Assembly: GCA_034440615.1 (NCBI GenBank)
Contig: JAOTOM010003662.1
Coordinates: 110,934-174,933, forward strand
Length of the DNA stretch: 64,000 nucleotides
Direction of reading: 5' to 3'
From: Ashinkailepas kermadecensis
Lineage: Eukaryota; Arthropoda; Thecostraca; Neolepadidae
Below are positions 20,620 to 32,754 of the stretch, piece after piece (position 1 is the first letter of the stretch; every line of letters begins with the position of its first letter). Under the pieces are notes generated by a model. That model made no database searches. It had not been told where the DNA came from and saw only the letters and a program-made list of their open reading frames with translations. A program made the position numbers and the translations under genes.

Positions 20620-23600
20620 TAAGTTTCTCAAGATTCATGCGTAATTATATCAAGGCATCGTGAGAAATAATGCAGGTCTCAAGATTTATCAAGTTGCAGC
20701 TACCATAAGAATGGATGCTGGACTCATCGTCCATTTTTTCCAACGGCGTCCGGCCGCCATTGCTGTGCAATCTTTCTGGAGTTACCCAGCTATAGCTTCA
20801 CAGTGACTGCGGTCCGAAGTTTGCTGATAATTATGGAGAACAATGGTAAGTCGAATTGCATGACATGATATTCTTTTTAAAATCGTATACAGCTGCTTAC
20901 TATGCTTCCCTGCATCATAGATATCGTGAACTGCAGGGCGGAAATTTCGAAAACGTAACAAAATGTTACGCCTTTAACAGCTACTAATAACTTTTGCAAC
21001 GACAGCTACAGTGAAGCCTTGTCATTTTGTGCAATCATGTTTTATTGCGCTCAAATGTATTAAACACCCTCTTCATTCGGGGTATAAACGTCTTCGGCAA
21101 ACAACACAGGAAATTTTCCGTCTGTACCCCGAACCGAAAAGCGGTATTCGGAATACGGCACGTATACCTGCGCCTGTTAAAGCTAGTGAAGTGTGTGTTG
21201 AATTCCGAACACGGGCTTAATAAACATTTTGAGCCCGCATGGTTGCACTCTGGAAGGGCGGATCCAGGAATTACCATTGGGGAAGGGGCGCATTTCCTCG
21301 GAGAGGTGCCTTCGGTGGACAAATTCGCTAAATGAGGGAGGGCACACTGAAGTTTACTGAACGGGTGCCGATCCAACCCAAAGGTGTGCATTTTCTCCTG
21401 CGCCGGTTCCCCAATGATTATTACTGAATACACTCTTGCCAAGTGCAGCCTGTGGGCTTAAAATGCTTAAGTTCGCATTCAGAATTCAACACACGCTTCA
21501 CTTGTTTTAACAGGTGCAGATACACGTGCGGTATTCCGAACACCGCTGTTCGGTTCGGGGAACACATGCAAAATCGGCTGTGCTATTTGCTGAGCAATTT
21601 TATACCCAAATAAAGACGGTGTTTAATACATTTCAGCGCAATAAAGCACGATTGCACAAAATACAACGCTTCACTGTAGCTCTTGTTGCACAAGTCAAAG
21701 TAGCCACTAAAGGCGTGACATTTTGATCATTCGAAATTGCTGCCATGCAGTTGACCAAATATATAATTCAAGAAAGCATATTAATCAGCTGTAGACAATT
21801 TGTAAAGGACTATAATGCCACGCGATTTAACTTACCATTGTTCTCCGTAATCATTTGGACACGTCGCACTGCAATCACTGTGAAGCTACGTCCCACTGTT
21901 GAATTATTAGGTGTCTTCCCCAAACCGCACATTAGCTGGGACTCTTACTGTCTTACATTTCTCGCACATTCTCACTGAACTATCTCCAGCTGCCGATTGG
22001 CACTATCCGACATTCCCGTCACGGTTGAAGACGGTTGGCGGTGGCGGAGACCATACATGTGGCAGTTTCTCCTCCGTTCCCCATGGGCTGTTCCAACATA
22101 TCTGTTTAGGGATAAAGGAGGCCCAGAGCGCGGCGTGGAGAACAATGGGCGAAGAAGTTGCGTTCTACCTGAGCTTGCTTTCGGCGTAAGTCATTGGTGC
22201 TCCCGGTGTCTCCTTTATGCCTGGGCAGGTGAACAGTATGCCCAAGCATATGTCGAAGTCCAGTATTGTTGTCTGCGAGTGACGTAGCGAATATGCAACC
22301 GGCGATGATATGTGATGCAATGACATGCCTGTTTCAATGGTACATTTTTGGAATATATTGAGCAAATAAGTAGAATGTTGTGATGCTCACAGCTCCTCTT
22401 CAATGACTTCAATGACATCGTCAGGATATTATCTTCTGAGGCAGCAATGAGCGGCATGTGTGGCATATGACGCCGGCGATAAGTGTGCTGCAATCTAGAG
22501 CTGTACATTAATAGTATGACATGTGATATTGGGAAAAGGCAACTGTTCATCTGTCCTATTTTAGCTGCGATGCCAATTTCAAACGTGCATTTAAACCTGG
22601 AGTAAATTTCATATGAGAACAGCAAGGGACATTTATGCCAATAACCACGCTCAGTTGAGGCATGCATTGCTGAAATGAAATCTGAAACTAGTCCTATTTG
22701 AGTAATAGCTTCGAATGTTGAAACCAATAGCTATTATCAAGTGAACTGGATTCAGGGAGAAAAAACCTGTTTGTTGAGAATTTGAAGTGGTTTTACACCA
22801 GTACATTTGCGACCCGCGAAGAGTCAGAGTGACAATTTGGACTGGTCTCAATTGAGGATGGCTGATAAAACTGAGACCAATTGCTATTCTCAGTCTCGCT
22901 AGTTTTATTTGAGACGAAAAATATTATCCTTCCTGAGTCTTGAAAGTGGTTTTGAATATATTTGTCACTTGATCTTGGTAATATTCATTTGTGATCATTT
23001 GTCACTTGATCTGTCACTTGGTCACTTGAATACATTTGTAAGTCTCAACGCACTGGAATTCTCGTCTGAGAATGGTGTTCTCAGCATATCACGGGCAGAC
23101 TGCTCGTTGTGTGTGGTTTGATTTGAATATGGAAAATGAGAACGTCTTCTAGTCTCAGAGATTATATAAGCTTCTCACATATTTATCAGTTAATATAATG
23201 TTTATAAATATACTGCGTCACTGTTTGCTGCTACCATTGACCTTTTTATACCACTGAATAAACGAAATAGCCGCATGTCGAACGTAATAGCCATCACGCC
23301 GAAATATAATTGCTGCAAGTCGATTGTAGTAGGCTCTAACTGTACGTCCCATTTCATGATTTGGTGCAGAGCCACCGCAAAAGTTTCAAAACAAATATCC
23401 GAAGAACACCAAAAAGAAATATGGTGTTCTGTGAGTTTCTTAGTGTTCTCTTGAGTGCCCCGAACTTCACCGGGGGATCCCACAAGGCCCTTGCCAAGGG
23501 CACAGCCTGTTGCTTCAGGTTGAAGAGGTTCCTAATAAGGATGCTGCAAGAGAAGCAACGCAATGACAGGACACGCGCGATAACATCGCCGGCCCAGCGC

Positions 23601-23960
23601 ATGCAGCCACCGTCCTGATGCTGACAACATGCAAGGTGCTGTGATCAAGAGATGCTCAAATCAAAATGCTCAAAATGCTGACAAGACAACGAAAACACTT
23701 TGTGCAGCAAAACATTGAGCTCTGATATTTCTATATGACAGCGCAAGGATCGGTCCCGAGCTCCTTCTCCAACTGCCAACGTCTCCCGGCCACCGCACAC
23801 CGCTTCCGCTATTCTGCCAGCTTGGTGTTGACCACTCGCTTGTTAAGATGCATGGAAAAGCACAACTTTGAAACCACAAGACTATGCAAAAGCACCACCT
23901 GCACGTTTCGGAACATTGGCAAATTCCACTCGTGCGCTCAAGCCACTGGAATTGACCAAA
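20620..23960. other. Module A interior, noncoding, part 2
   Basis: Nearly identical to 50544-53790. Overlapping short frames exist on both strands but none has a domain. Contains imperfect inverted words around GGTATTCGGAATACGGCACG (21141) and GTGCGGTATTCCGAACACCG (21526), which form a large inverted repeat of about 170 bp arms (21010-21215 versus 21480-21690). Confidence 0.55.
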
Positions 23961-24378
23961 AGTTTTCAAAGAAGTGTTACAGGTCAGCTAACTCTTAAAT
24001 GGAAACAACGTCACGAATGGGCCATCTATGGAGGCTTCTCACATCGTGTCCTGCCACATACCCCCGAAGCCGTCGACGGAACGTTTATTGGTCAGTGCGA
24101 TGTGACGTCATTCACGTGGTATCGTGCAGCAGCCAACACAGCCGACCATTCCGGGGATGGACGAGACGACGGTGATGCCGGACCCATCTGGGTCCTCCCA
24201 GATCAGCTGATTATCTTCGGAACTAATCGTCCCTGTCATAGAGAGAGGAACAGAAAGAATGAGTATGGTAGAGACAGCTTCAGGACACCCCTCTGGTGTG
24301 CGTCAGAGACAGTGCTGGAACACTTTGTTGGCATCGGAAGCAGCATCAGAAAAGCCCACCGATTTTATAAGAGTCCGA

Positions 24379-24570
24379 TGACGTCAGAAGCAAAGATGGA
24401 GCCGCACACTGACGTAGGACACACAGTCGGAACAGCTCACTGACGTCCGAAGGAGAGTCGGAACAGCTCACTAACGTCATACACAGAATCAAAGCAGTTG
24501 TATGACGTTACAGGCTCCGTCAGAGCAATCCAGTGCGGTAAGAACTATGTTAGAGCAGTGTAGTGATGCA
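24379..24570 (-). promoter_or_regulatory. 31-bp phased TGACGT array, module A right arm
   Basis: TGACGT or one-base variants begin at 24379, 24410, 24441, 24472 (TAACGT) and 24503, exact 31-bp steps. Positions 24534 and 24564 hold more degenerate versions. Intervening words GGAACAGCTCAC recur. The array lies downstream of the pseudogene copy, mirroring gene 1. Confidence 0.65.
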
Positions 24571-25240
24571 AATAGATGACAGGAGAGCGGCTGAATAATC
24601 TTAAGAGCACCATCAGAACACACGAATAATACCAAACTGGGCGTTAGACGCAGAGGAAACCGTGGCCAGTCGGGGACATTTGAGGATGTGTGTCGGCTGT
24701 TTTTCCTGTAGCACATGTGATGTAGTCACGGCATGTCCTAGTATATGGCACTACGGCAATTGGCTTCATAAATCACATAACAAAGCTTAATATTCGGCAT
24801 AAGCAGCGAGGAAAAAACGTCATAACTAAAAGTGAATAAAGGAAAATTCTGAAGCGGCAGAGGTACATGTGCTACGCCATAATTGAAGTTGATAGGGATA
24901 CAGAAGAAATGCTATGAATTAATAAAGTAGTTTATCATTTATTCAATGTGAAAGCTTCTTTTTAGCTGAGTAAGGGGTATTTTGCATTCAATGCAGTGCA
25001 GACATTTCCTTTTCGGCAGCCTCTGTCACCTTAAGAACCAGCTTACCGGAAGTACTGCAGCAGCACTCACCTTCACACCGGCTGCTTGCAAGCCTCACCT
25101 TCACGATGGCTTTTTACAGACCTCATCTCCACACCGGCTGTTCACAAACATCACTTCAATAGCGGCTATTTGTAGAACTTACCACTCCAGCGGCTGCTTG
25201 TAGAACTCAACACTCCAGCGGCCGTTTGCACAACTCAACA

Positions 25241-25482
25241 TTACCTGCAGGCGTAGGAGCTGGAGCAACTATCGTAGGAGCACTGACGTCCACCACCGCA
25301 TCCGTCATCGTCATCGTCGTCACAGTCCTCACGGTCATCGTCATCTCCGTCCCAGCACCAGGGTTGTTGGCAGCAGTTCGAGTCGTCGTCCCCATCGTCG
25401 CAATCGTCGCAGTCGTCATCGGCATGCACGATGACTACAGCGCACATCCCAGCGCCAACGTGAGAAGCAGCAGGGTACGCAT
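25241..25482 (-). pseudogene. Asp/Cys-rich mini-protein 2, frameshifted copy
   Basis: The gene starts at 25482 (ATGCGTACC) like its paralogues. In the signal-peptide region it has one base fewer than gene 4 (CTGGGATGTGC instead of CTGGTGATGTGC), which shifts the frame into a stop after about 15 codons. The mature region remains open and nearly identical to gene 4 (DDDCDDCDDGDDDSNCCQQ, then WDGDDDDREDCDDDDDDGC). The last codons also differ: the CRYC end has become CR followed by TAA. Its TATA box is changed to TATGTATT (25608-25601). A longer frame from 25516 runs through but lacks a signal peptide. Confidence 0.85.
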
Positions 25483-25619
25483 GGTCAGTGGTCAGGTAGC
25501 ACGCGGACTGTGACAAGGCTGCCGGTGGGCTATGGTTCGGGTACCGCTTGGCTCTGGACGGAGGTGGCGATTGGTTCTGCTACTGTTGGCTGCTGTCTTC
25601 AATACATACCTTTGTCGAG

Positions 25620-26630
25620 GCCTGTCTAGTACGTCTAGGCGGCGGCGGTTTTCGGGGCCACGGTGCAATGTCACTGAAGACAATGAGACTCTACTGCAGA
25701 TTGAAAAGGGAAAGGCGGAACATTTTCCTCATGATGGGCAGGATACAATGTTTCACTCGTGATATCCGCAAAGCTAATTATGTACTGCCAAGGAATCAAA
25801 TAAAAAAGGTAGTGAGAACAGCTGTATAATTAAATTTGACAAGTCCGAACCTGTTGGCCTGGAAGTTGTTCTCAACATGTTACATAATAAAAGTGTTTGC
25901 TATATTAGACCGCCATGTCTCGGGATTCTTTCCACCCACCCTAAAGGCTTTCCGCGGACAGTGCAAAAAAAAACGGCACACCCAGAAATCTAGCATACCT
26001 GTTTCCACATCCATTGACATCTGTGAAGACGTTGAGTTCAGGTCATCAGGTCATCCACGGCCACCGAGTTAGTCAAAGTCAAATGAGGGCACCTCCAAAA
26101 AAGTTCAACCAGTCGTTTGGCGTTCGCGGATGAAGGTAATTGAATGAAACTTGCAACGTTTACTTATCATTATGAACGCACCAAACAGCATCGGAGGAAT
26201 TGTTTAATTTTGTGTGTTTTTGTGTCTTATTTGTGTTGGATATTTGCCAATTAGGGGTGAAAATCCCAGATTCTAGCTAACTTAAGCTCTTTTATGGGGG
26301 AACGTATATTTAAAACAATGCTATTCGTTACGCTCTTCCAATTAGAAAAAAAAAACGAAAACTCTAAATTTAGAAAACTGAAAACAAAGATTCTTTTCTT
26401 TTTGGGTGAGCATACATTTTCAGACCATGGTCGATTTCGCCTTCCTGTTTGATTCCAAATAAATTTGTGTTTAATATCTGAGCCGGAAAAACATCGCACT
26501 CGGGCCCGACAAATTCACGCCAGAGACTCGAAATACATGCGTCGTGGCTTACAAAGTTTTCTCGGGACTCGAACAAATTCAAGCCTCTTAAAAATGCAAT
26601 ACATTCAAGCCTGCGTCTTACCTTGGCGCC
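25620..26630. other. Module A right flank with a partial TTAA-type element
   Basis: 25900-26480 holds a third, truncated copy of the TTAA-type element: CTTTCCGCGGACAG, GGTCACC-like GGGCACCTCCAAAAAAGTTC, GATTCTAGCTAAC and CATGGTCGATTTCGCC. The matching copy in module B is 55730-56310. No gene seen. Confidence 0.6.
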
Positions 26631-27107
26631 GTAACATCTGACGAACCCCCCGGTGTGTCAATGAACCCAGTGGTGACCCAATAATTGACCACAAAAAACC
26701 ATGCGTTATTCGAGATGAAGGACACCTGGTCTGCATTAGCCAATGGTGACATAGCAAACAAAACCCTGACGCGATATAGCAAGTTCAAAATGAAAAGATA
26801 AATAATGGCGAAAATGTAAAATGAGTCGTCGGTGAAAAGACCGTTCGGTGGCCAATGCGCAGTTGGCGATGGTGGTCGCTGGGAAATAGCGAGCTCATGA
26901 CGTCACAGTTCACGAAGCGCCAACAGACTCGCGGCACAGCTGCACGGACGTGGCCCTGAGTAACTGCGCGCCGGGGTGTGTCAGTGCACGGCACGGCTGT
27001 GGTTCGTGACTCAGACGCCCCACCGAGCGCCTCCCCCCCCCCCCACCTGCCCCCTCGAGTCAGCTGACGCCGGACACGAGGATAAACAATATATCTGACC
27101 GGATGCG
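26631..27107. other. Right end of module A
   Basis: Same sequence as 56450-56935 up to the word ATATATCTGACCGGATGCG, where the two copies diverge: module A joins a new partial module, module B joins the upstream region of the secreted acidic protein gene. A CGAGTCAGCTGACG and a TATA-like CAATATAT lie just before the breakpoint. Confidence 0.7.
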
Positions 27108-28938
27108 AAAACATACATACCACAATTATCTCGATACGAACAAAACACCGGCCTGGATCTGTGATCAAGATGCAACGGTACTGCACTGCACAGCAAACGG
27201 CGCTCGGGCCGTCTGCTGTGCAGCACGCTGTCGTCCGTCGTGCCTCGCTCCGGCCGTCTCTGGTTACTCGCCGCGGCCGTCCGTGGTTATTCGCTCCGGC
27301 TGTCTGTGGAAAACTAGCTTTACTGCGTTTTTCATGAAACAAAAACCGCCGAGTGCAGAGGTGTAATGATCGAATGTGCACTCGCACATGACTGGCATTT
27401 CGTCTCAAAACGCCTTTTCCTCTGAAAGTGTCGTTCTTGGCTGAAAATAAGTTGAACGAAGCGAGGGGTGCACTGAACGCATACTGAAGGAGGGACTTCC
27501 AGTGCGGACGGGCGCCACCTTCCGATGGCGGGTGTAGGGACATGCTCTAGTGCCCCCTGTATCCGACCCTGTCCCTGGTTAAGGAGCCCCTCTGGTCAAA
27601 GGGTCCCGTCTCTGGTCATGATACCTCGTCACTGGCTAGAGCCGTTCTGGATAGGAGTCTGTTTGGACAGAGATCGACTAGGTGGTTCCACTGGCCAGTG
27701 GCCCGGTCGATTGTGAGAGGCCACTTGGTCAATAACTCTTCAGACAAGTGACCCGTTTGGTCAGATATTCCATTCTGACTATGGTGCCCCATTGGTCAAG
27801 GGTTCCTCCGGTCAGGGGCCTTTTTGTCTGGGGCCTTTTTTGTCTGAAGTCCCGTACCAAGGGACTGTTCTGGTCATGGATCCTTTGATCAGATAGCCGC
27901 ACTTGCTGGGGAGCTTCGCTTGTCAGGGATCCCGCTGGGCACTGGTACTTTTGGGCAAATGGTACATCTGGCTAGGGGAACCTCGTGTGTCTTATTTTTA
28001 TTGAATATTGCGCGATCCGCCTTTGAAGAACGTCTGCTTGAAAAATTGTAGGAAAATATGTGCCTTCACCCATACGAACCTTCCGTGCGACCTAATTGCG
28101 AGCATGTTTGTTCACCATAAAACTGCGCTGGTGGCACAATAAAACAGATGGCAGCACTTGCGCTTCGCCAGGGGGCAGTACCTTCTACGGTTGGACCACA
28201 CAATGTACTTAGAGACTCTCGAGCACTATAAAGCCAAATACGACACTGAAAAAAACTGTTTGAGAATATGTTCGTTAGGTTGCTCACGAAGGACAGTTAT
28301 CGGACTCCGGTCTTGAATGAGTGCAGATTTTTGGCAGTGAGAGCATACATTTTGCAGATGTATGGCATGGACCAAGTAAGTCTCTCAAGATTCATGCGTA
28401 ATTATATCAAGGCATCGGCATAAATAATGCAGGTCTCAAGATTTATCAAGTTGCAGCTACCATGAGAATAGATGCTGGACTCATCGTCCAATTGTTCCAA
28501 CGGCGTCCGGCCGCTATTGCTGTGCAATCTTTCTGGAGTTACCCAGTTACAGCTCAACAGTGACTGCGGTCCGAAGTGTGCCGATAATTATGGAGAACAA
28601 TGGTAAGTCGAATTGCACGACATGATATTCTTTTTTAAATTGTATACAGCTGCTTACTATGCTTCCCTGCATCATAGATATGGTGAACTGCAGGGCGGAA
28701 ATTTCGAAAACATAAAATGTTACGCCTTTAACGGCTACTAATAACTTGTGCAACGACAGCTACAGTGAAGCCTTGTCATTTTGTGCAATCCTGTTTCATT
28801 GGGCTCAAATGTATTAAACACCGTCTTCATTCGGTGTAAAAACGGCTTTGGCAAACAACACAACGATTTTCCGTCTGTTCCCCAAACCGAAAAGCGGTAT
28901 TCGGTATACGGCACGTATATCTGCGCCTGTTAACATTG
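27108..28938 (+). repeat. Partial direct module copy A'
   Basis: Matches 17935-18005 and then about 18360-21170 with deletions, and lacks the poly(A) tract. Includes an exon-like block (28103-28375) in which the TAG stop of the other copies is TAC but one base is deleted (CACGAAGGACA versus CACGAAAGGACA). Homology stops after GCGCCTGTTAA at about 28938. Confidence 0.8.
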
Positions 28939-29834
28939 CGTCTGACGCCTAACGAAGTGTGCTGTTTCCCGAACACTTTAATAATGTTGTATATCCCCCA
29001 CATAAATGTTAAATTTCACGACGAAGGCTCATTTTTAGTTTCGGGGCAACTTTTCTGATTACAAGCCTTGGCAAATTTATTGTTGAACGGCTGTGTATTA
29101 GCTGCAGGTGTTCACAGCTCTATAAGTAGATCTTATCGGAATTGAGATATGTCTGGTATTTTAATACATCCAAGACATGAGGGGGTATCCGGGGAGGGGT
29201 ATGTGAAGTTGGGGTCTCCGAACACATCAGGCATCATTCAATGAATGGCTGTTCTGTTTACTTAGAATGGTCTAATTAGTAATTATACGGTGTTTACAGA
29301 ATGCAAAAATGAACAATCTATCAATATTTAAACAGTTTATTTTAAGGAAAATGTTGTAACGGTTCACAAATAACAAGTTTAAAACGGACAATTATTTCGT
29401 ACTGATGTTGTGTATTCCCAACGCGAAAATGTGAACGTGCTGGATTACCAACACTAATTGTGCTGTTTCCCGCACATTTGAAAGCATGTTCTATATCCCC
29501 CACAGGAATGTCTTATTTCATGACGAAGTCTCATTTTTTAGGGTTGTGGCAACTTTTCTGATCACATGCCTTGGCAAATTTCTTTTTTGAACGGCAGTAT
29601 ATGACTATGAGAGACGCCGATATAGAAAGTACACTTGATGTCCAATTGTCTATATTTCGTTTTTTTGTTTTCTTATTGAAGAAGGTGCACCAGATCTGAC
29701 AGAATAGTCAGGATGATCGTTTAATGTGTAGTTGTCAGTCAGGCAAGTCTTGGAACAGGATCCCCAGTAGAAAATTGCTATTGGGGGCAGGGGGATCCAA
29801 AAATTTCAGGGTGGGCATTCGTCTGAAGGGAATC
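28939..29834. other. Unassigned region with a direct repeat
   Basis: 28963-29097 and 29459-29593 are diverged direct copies about 496 bp apart (shared words GTGCTGTTTCCCG, TATATCCCCCACA, GGCAACTTTTCTGAT, CCTTGGCAAATTT). No gene. Confidence 0.6.
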
Positions 29835-29838
29835 TTAA

Positions 29839-30850
29839 TCCGCGCACGTCCGGGGGGGGGGGCAGATATCTGCCCCCCCACTGCGGTTTTTCCTACTTTG
29901 CCGCCATACTAATCGGGTTAGCAAAGCCAAACCTCACATGGCTGCTCATTGGTCTTTTCCGCATGTCCTCAGAAATGTTTGACCCTGGGTCATCTCAAGT
30001 CAGGTCACCAGGTCAGGCGAAGTGACCTAACGTCCCTCCGAGTTCTAGGTGGCATCACTCCCACAATAATTGGGCGATAGATTTCAAACTTATATCCCGT
30101 CATGACCTTATCAGGGTCTATAATATGTATATCACGGTTTTTTTCGTAGCGTTGACCTGAGGTCAGGTTGTGGCCATGGCTCACCCATTATAGGCCTATG
30201 GAAAAATATACAAATGTTTCCTGGTTATATATTTGCTCTCGGAATGACCTCCAACCGTTATGGTGTGTAGTTGGAAGCTATTCGCAATGTTATCGTTGAC
30301 ATTTTTGCTCAGTGGCCCCACCAAGGTCAGCTGAGGTCACCTGAAATCACTAGCACATTTATGCGCATTATATCGCAATGCATTGAGCTAGAAGGCTGAA
30401 ATTACCGTCATTGTGCTTGTATCGCCAAGACGTCGATTGATATATTACATGACCTCCCTACTCTACCCCATGACCTTGACCTGAGGTCATTGTTTCGGTG
30501 ACCCATCTGTTGACCTGACCTTAAATTACACAGCGTATGTCGATAGCACATTTCAAGGGCTGTCGAATAGCATTTGCAGTTTGTTTCTATCTGTTACAGG
30601 TCCTGAGATATGTGCCAATATCTGAGGGTCCCACCCGATCTGGTCGAATTTGACATATGATGACTCAGTGACCTAAATATTGACCAGAGCGAGAAAATAA
30701 CCGAAATACTTTCGATAGAGCTTGTCACCAGCTATCTAAAGCCGTTTTCCGTTTGTCGCTACCTAGCATAGTTCTCGAGATCTTAGGGGGGGCAGACATC
30801 TGCCCCCCCCGGACATGCGAAGTTGGCGCGGACCGCCGGACGTGCGAGTG
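29839..30850 (+). mobile_element. 1.0-kb TTAA-flanked element with G-rich palindromic ends
   Basis: Flanked by TTAA at 29835-29838 and 30851-30854. Ends TCCGCGCACGTCCGG and (reverse complement) CACTCGCACGTCCGG share an 11-bp inverted core. Next to each end is a G-run/C-run palindrome around GCAGATATCTGC or GCAGACATCTGC. The interior is noncoding and unusually rich in AGGTCA half-sites, including two exact TGACCTGAGGTCA words near 30150 and 30478. A truncated copy lies at 35983-36231. Confidence 0.8.
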
Positions 30851-30854
30851 TTAA

Positions 30855-31306
30855 GAGAGTTCCTTCGGCTGAACGAAAAATCATTGAGCAGGGGGGGGAG
30901 TCACTCTCGCACTCCAGCTCACTTTTGTCTCAAAAGGAAGCCTTTTCCTTTTAAAGGAGTGATATTTGCTGATTAAGAAAAATTCGTTCGGCGGGGTGGG
31001 GGGGGGGGAGGTGGAAGGCGTGTACCCGAGCGTTCCAGGAAGGCCTTAACCGGCTGGATGGGCGGCACCTTTCCATGGGAGCAGGTGCATGCCTCCAATG
31101 CCCCCCTCCTCCTCTGTATCCGCCCTGTTTTATTCACGAGCAAGGCCCGCAAATCCTCTGGCACGCTGGGGATGCCCGTCTCCGCGCGAGAACCCGGCGA
31201 CGATGATCGGTGAAGGCGGCACCGTCTGCAGCGAGCGATGGGCGCAACCATTCCGACATTTCTGCTCAAGTCAACATCGACACACAAATGCTAAGCAACT
31301 AAGTCT
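30855..31306. other. Intergenic DNA
   Basis: G-rich runs near 30889 and 31000; no gene. A CCTGTTTTATTCACGAG word near 31124. The segment leads into the long palindrome. Confidence 0.4.
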
Positions 31307-31460
31307 GAAGAAGCTGCCACAGACATCGTGTGTGAGGCATGTGCTGGTGCTGTGCCTGCTTAGTGTTAGTTACTAGTTAGTGTTCACTAACTAGTAACTA
31401 ACACTAAGCAGGCACAGCACCAGCACATGCCTCACACACGATGTCTGTGACAGCTTCTTC
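31307..31460. repeat. 76-bp near-perfect palindrome with 2-nt spacer
   Basis: Left arm 31307-31382 and right arm 31385-31460 are reverse complements with one mismatch (C/T in GAAGAAGCTG[C/T]CACAG); the spacer is TT. The centre reads TTAGTG TT CACTAA. Flanks are unrelated. Confidence 0.95.
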
Positions 31461-32290
31461 ATCATCACCATAGTCGTCCAGCAGATGGGCATAGCATTGC
31501 GGCTTTTCATCAATGTAGCATGAAGTCTGAATGAAGTCTGAAAGTCTGAAAGTCGGAAGTTTGAACGTCTGAATGACTGAAGTCCAAAAGTCTGAAGACT
31601 GAAAGTATGAAGTATGAATGCAGCTGTGAACTTTGGGCTATGCTTGCTAACGGTGGCGCAACCAGGATATTTTTAAGAGAGTCGGGGATGACCCAGAAAA
31701 AATGTTAGTACAGACCGCTTTCGGCGCACTTGGCGCGACGAAAGCTTTCGGTTTTAGGTGCCGAAATTCTAAGAATGCATTGTTTCAACTAGCGAATTTT
31801 GGGTTGCTAAGGGCGGGGGCAGGGGCGGACCCCACCACTTGGCTGTGCTTTGCTTACTAAGTCAGTGTTAATTTACTAATGTATGCCTAGTTGCACTGCA
31901 AGTACCGACTTCAGCAACGAATAGAATGCTAGTATAGAAATCTCATTTATCTTAGTGAATCAACTACCAAGCTAGTTTTTGGCTAATAACTCATATGTTT
32001 AGTACAAGGACCTTGGTAAGCTGACAAGTTAATCTTAGTTTTCCTACACACTGGCTAGTTATATCCTAGTTAACTAACAAGGAAAGGGCTCGTTAAATAA
32101 CCAGTGGCAGTAGGAAAAATAAGCAGCTAGTAGATACTATAGGCTTACCCGTGTGCAGAACGAAGCATAGCCTATGCAAATATGCATTGACTAGGTATGT
32201 ACAAGCCAAGGATTAGTCGATCTGGTTTACAGTGCATGCAAAAGCTGTCGTCACTGACAAGCTACGAGCGTACACATTGTGTGTTACAGA
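31461..32290. other. Intergenic DNA with an AGTCTGAA microsatellite
   Basis: 31515-31620 is an irregular tandem of AGTCTGAA/AGTATGAA words. 31880-32110 has scattered CTAGTTA words. No gene. Confidence 0.5.
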
Positions 32291-32395
32291 CACGGCGAGG
32301 AACTTCCAGAGTAGTCCCATTGTCTTTCATGAAAATACAGCACGATCTGGAAAACCCACTGCCGCCTGAGCCTACTAGTCGAACCTTGGGCACAG

Positions 32396-32403
32396 TATAT
32401 ATT
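32396..32403 (+). promoter_or_regulatory. TATA box of peptide gene 3
   Basis: TATATATT 104 bp upstream of the ATG, in the same context as gene 1 (ACCTTGGGCA upstream, ATTGGAAG-CATCGTCACC downstream). Confidence 0.75.
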
Positions 32404-32499
32404 GGAAGCCATCGTCACCTCCGTCCAGAGTCAAGCGGTAGCTGAACCATAGCCCACCGGCAGCCTTGTCACAGTCCGCGTGCTACCTGACCACTGACC

Positions 32500-32754
32500 A
32501 TGCGTACCCTGCTGCTTCTCACGCTGGCGCTGGTGATGTGCGCCGTAGTCATCGTGCATGCCGATGACGACTGCGACGATTGCGACGATGGGGACGACGA
32601 CTCAAGGTGCTGCCAAAAACCCTCGGGCTGGTGCTGGGACGGAGATGACGATGACCGTGAGGACTGCGACGACGATGACGATGACGGATGCGGTCGTAAA
32701 CGCTGGTGCTGCTACGACAGTTGCTCCCGCTCCTACGCCTGCAGGTATTGTTGA
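32500..32754 (+). CDS. Asp/Cys-rich secreted mini-protein 3 (84 aa)
   Basis: Starts MRTLLLLTLALVMCAVVIVHA (signal peptide, about 21 residues), then a 63-residue mature part with 23 Asp and 12 Cys by count: CDDCDDGDDDSRCC, WCWDGDDDDREDCDDDDDDGC, then WCCYDSC and a final CRYC. Ala before the acidic start fits signal-peptidase cleavage. In place of GGGRQC of genes 2 and 4 it has GRKRWCC, a small basic patch. TATA box 104 bp upstream. The end TGCAGGTATTGTTGA retains a donor-like CAG|GTA. The leader is nearly identical to gene 4 while the mature part differs, a pattern seen in secreted peptide families. Function unknown. Confidence 0.82.
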   Translation: MRTLLLLTLALVMCAVVIVHADDDCDDCDDGDDDSRCCQKPSGWCWDGDDDDREDCDDDDDDGCGRKRWCCYDSCSRSYACRYC

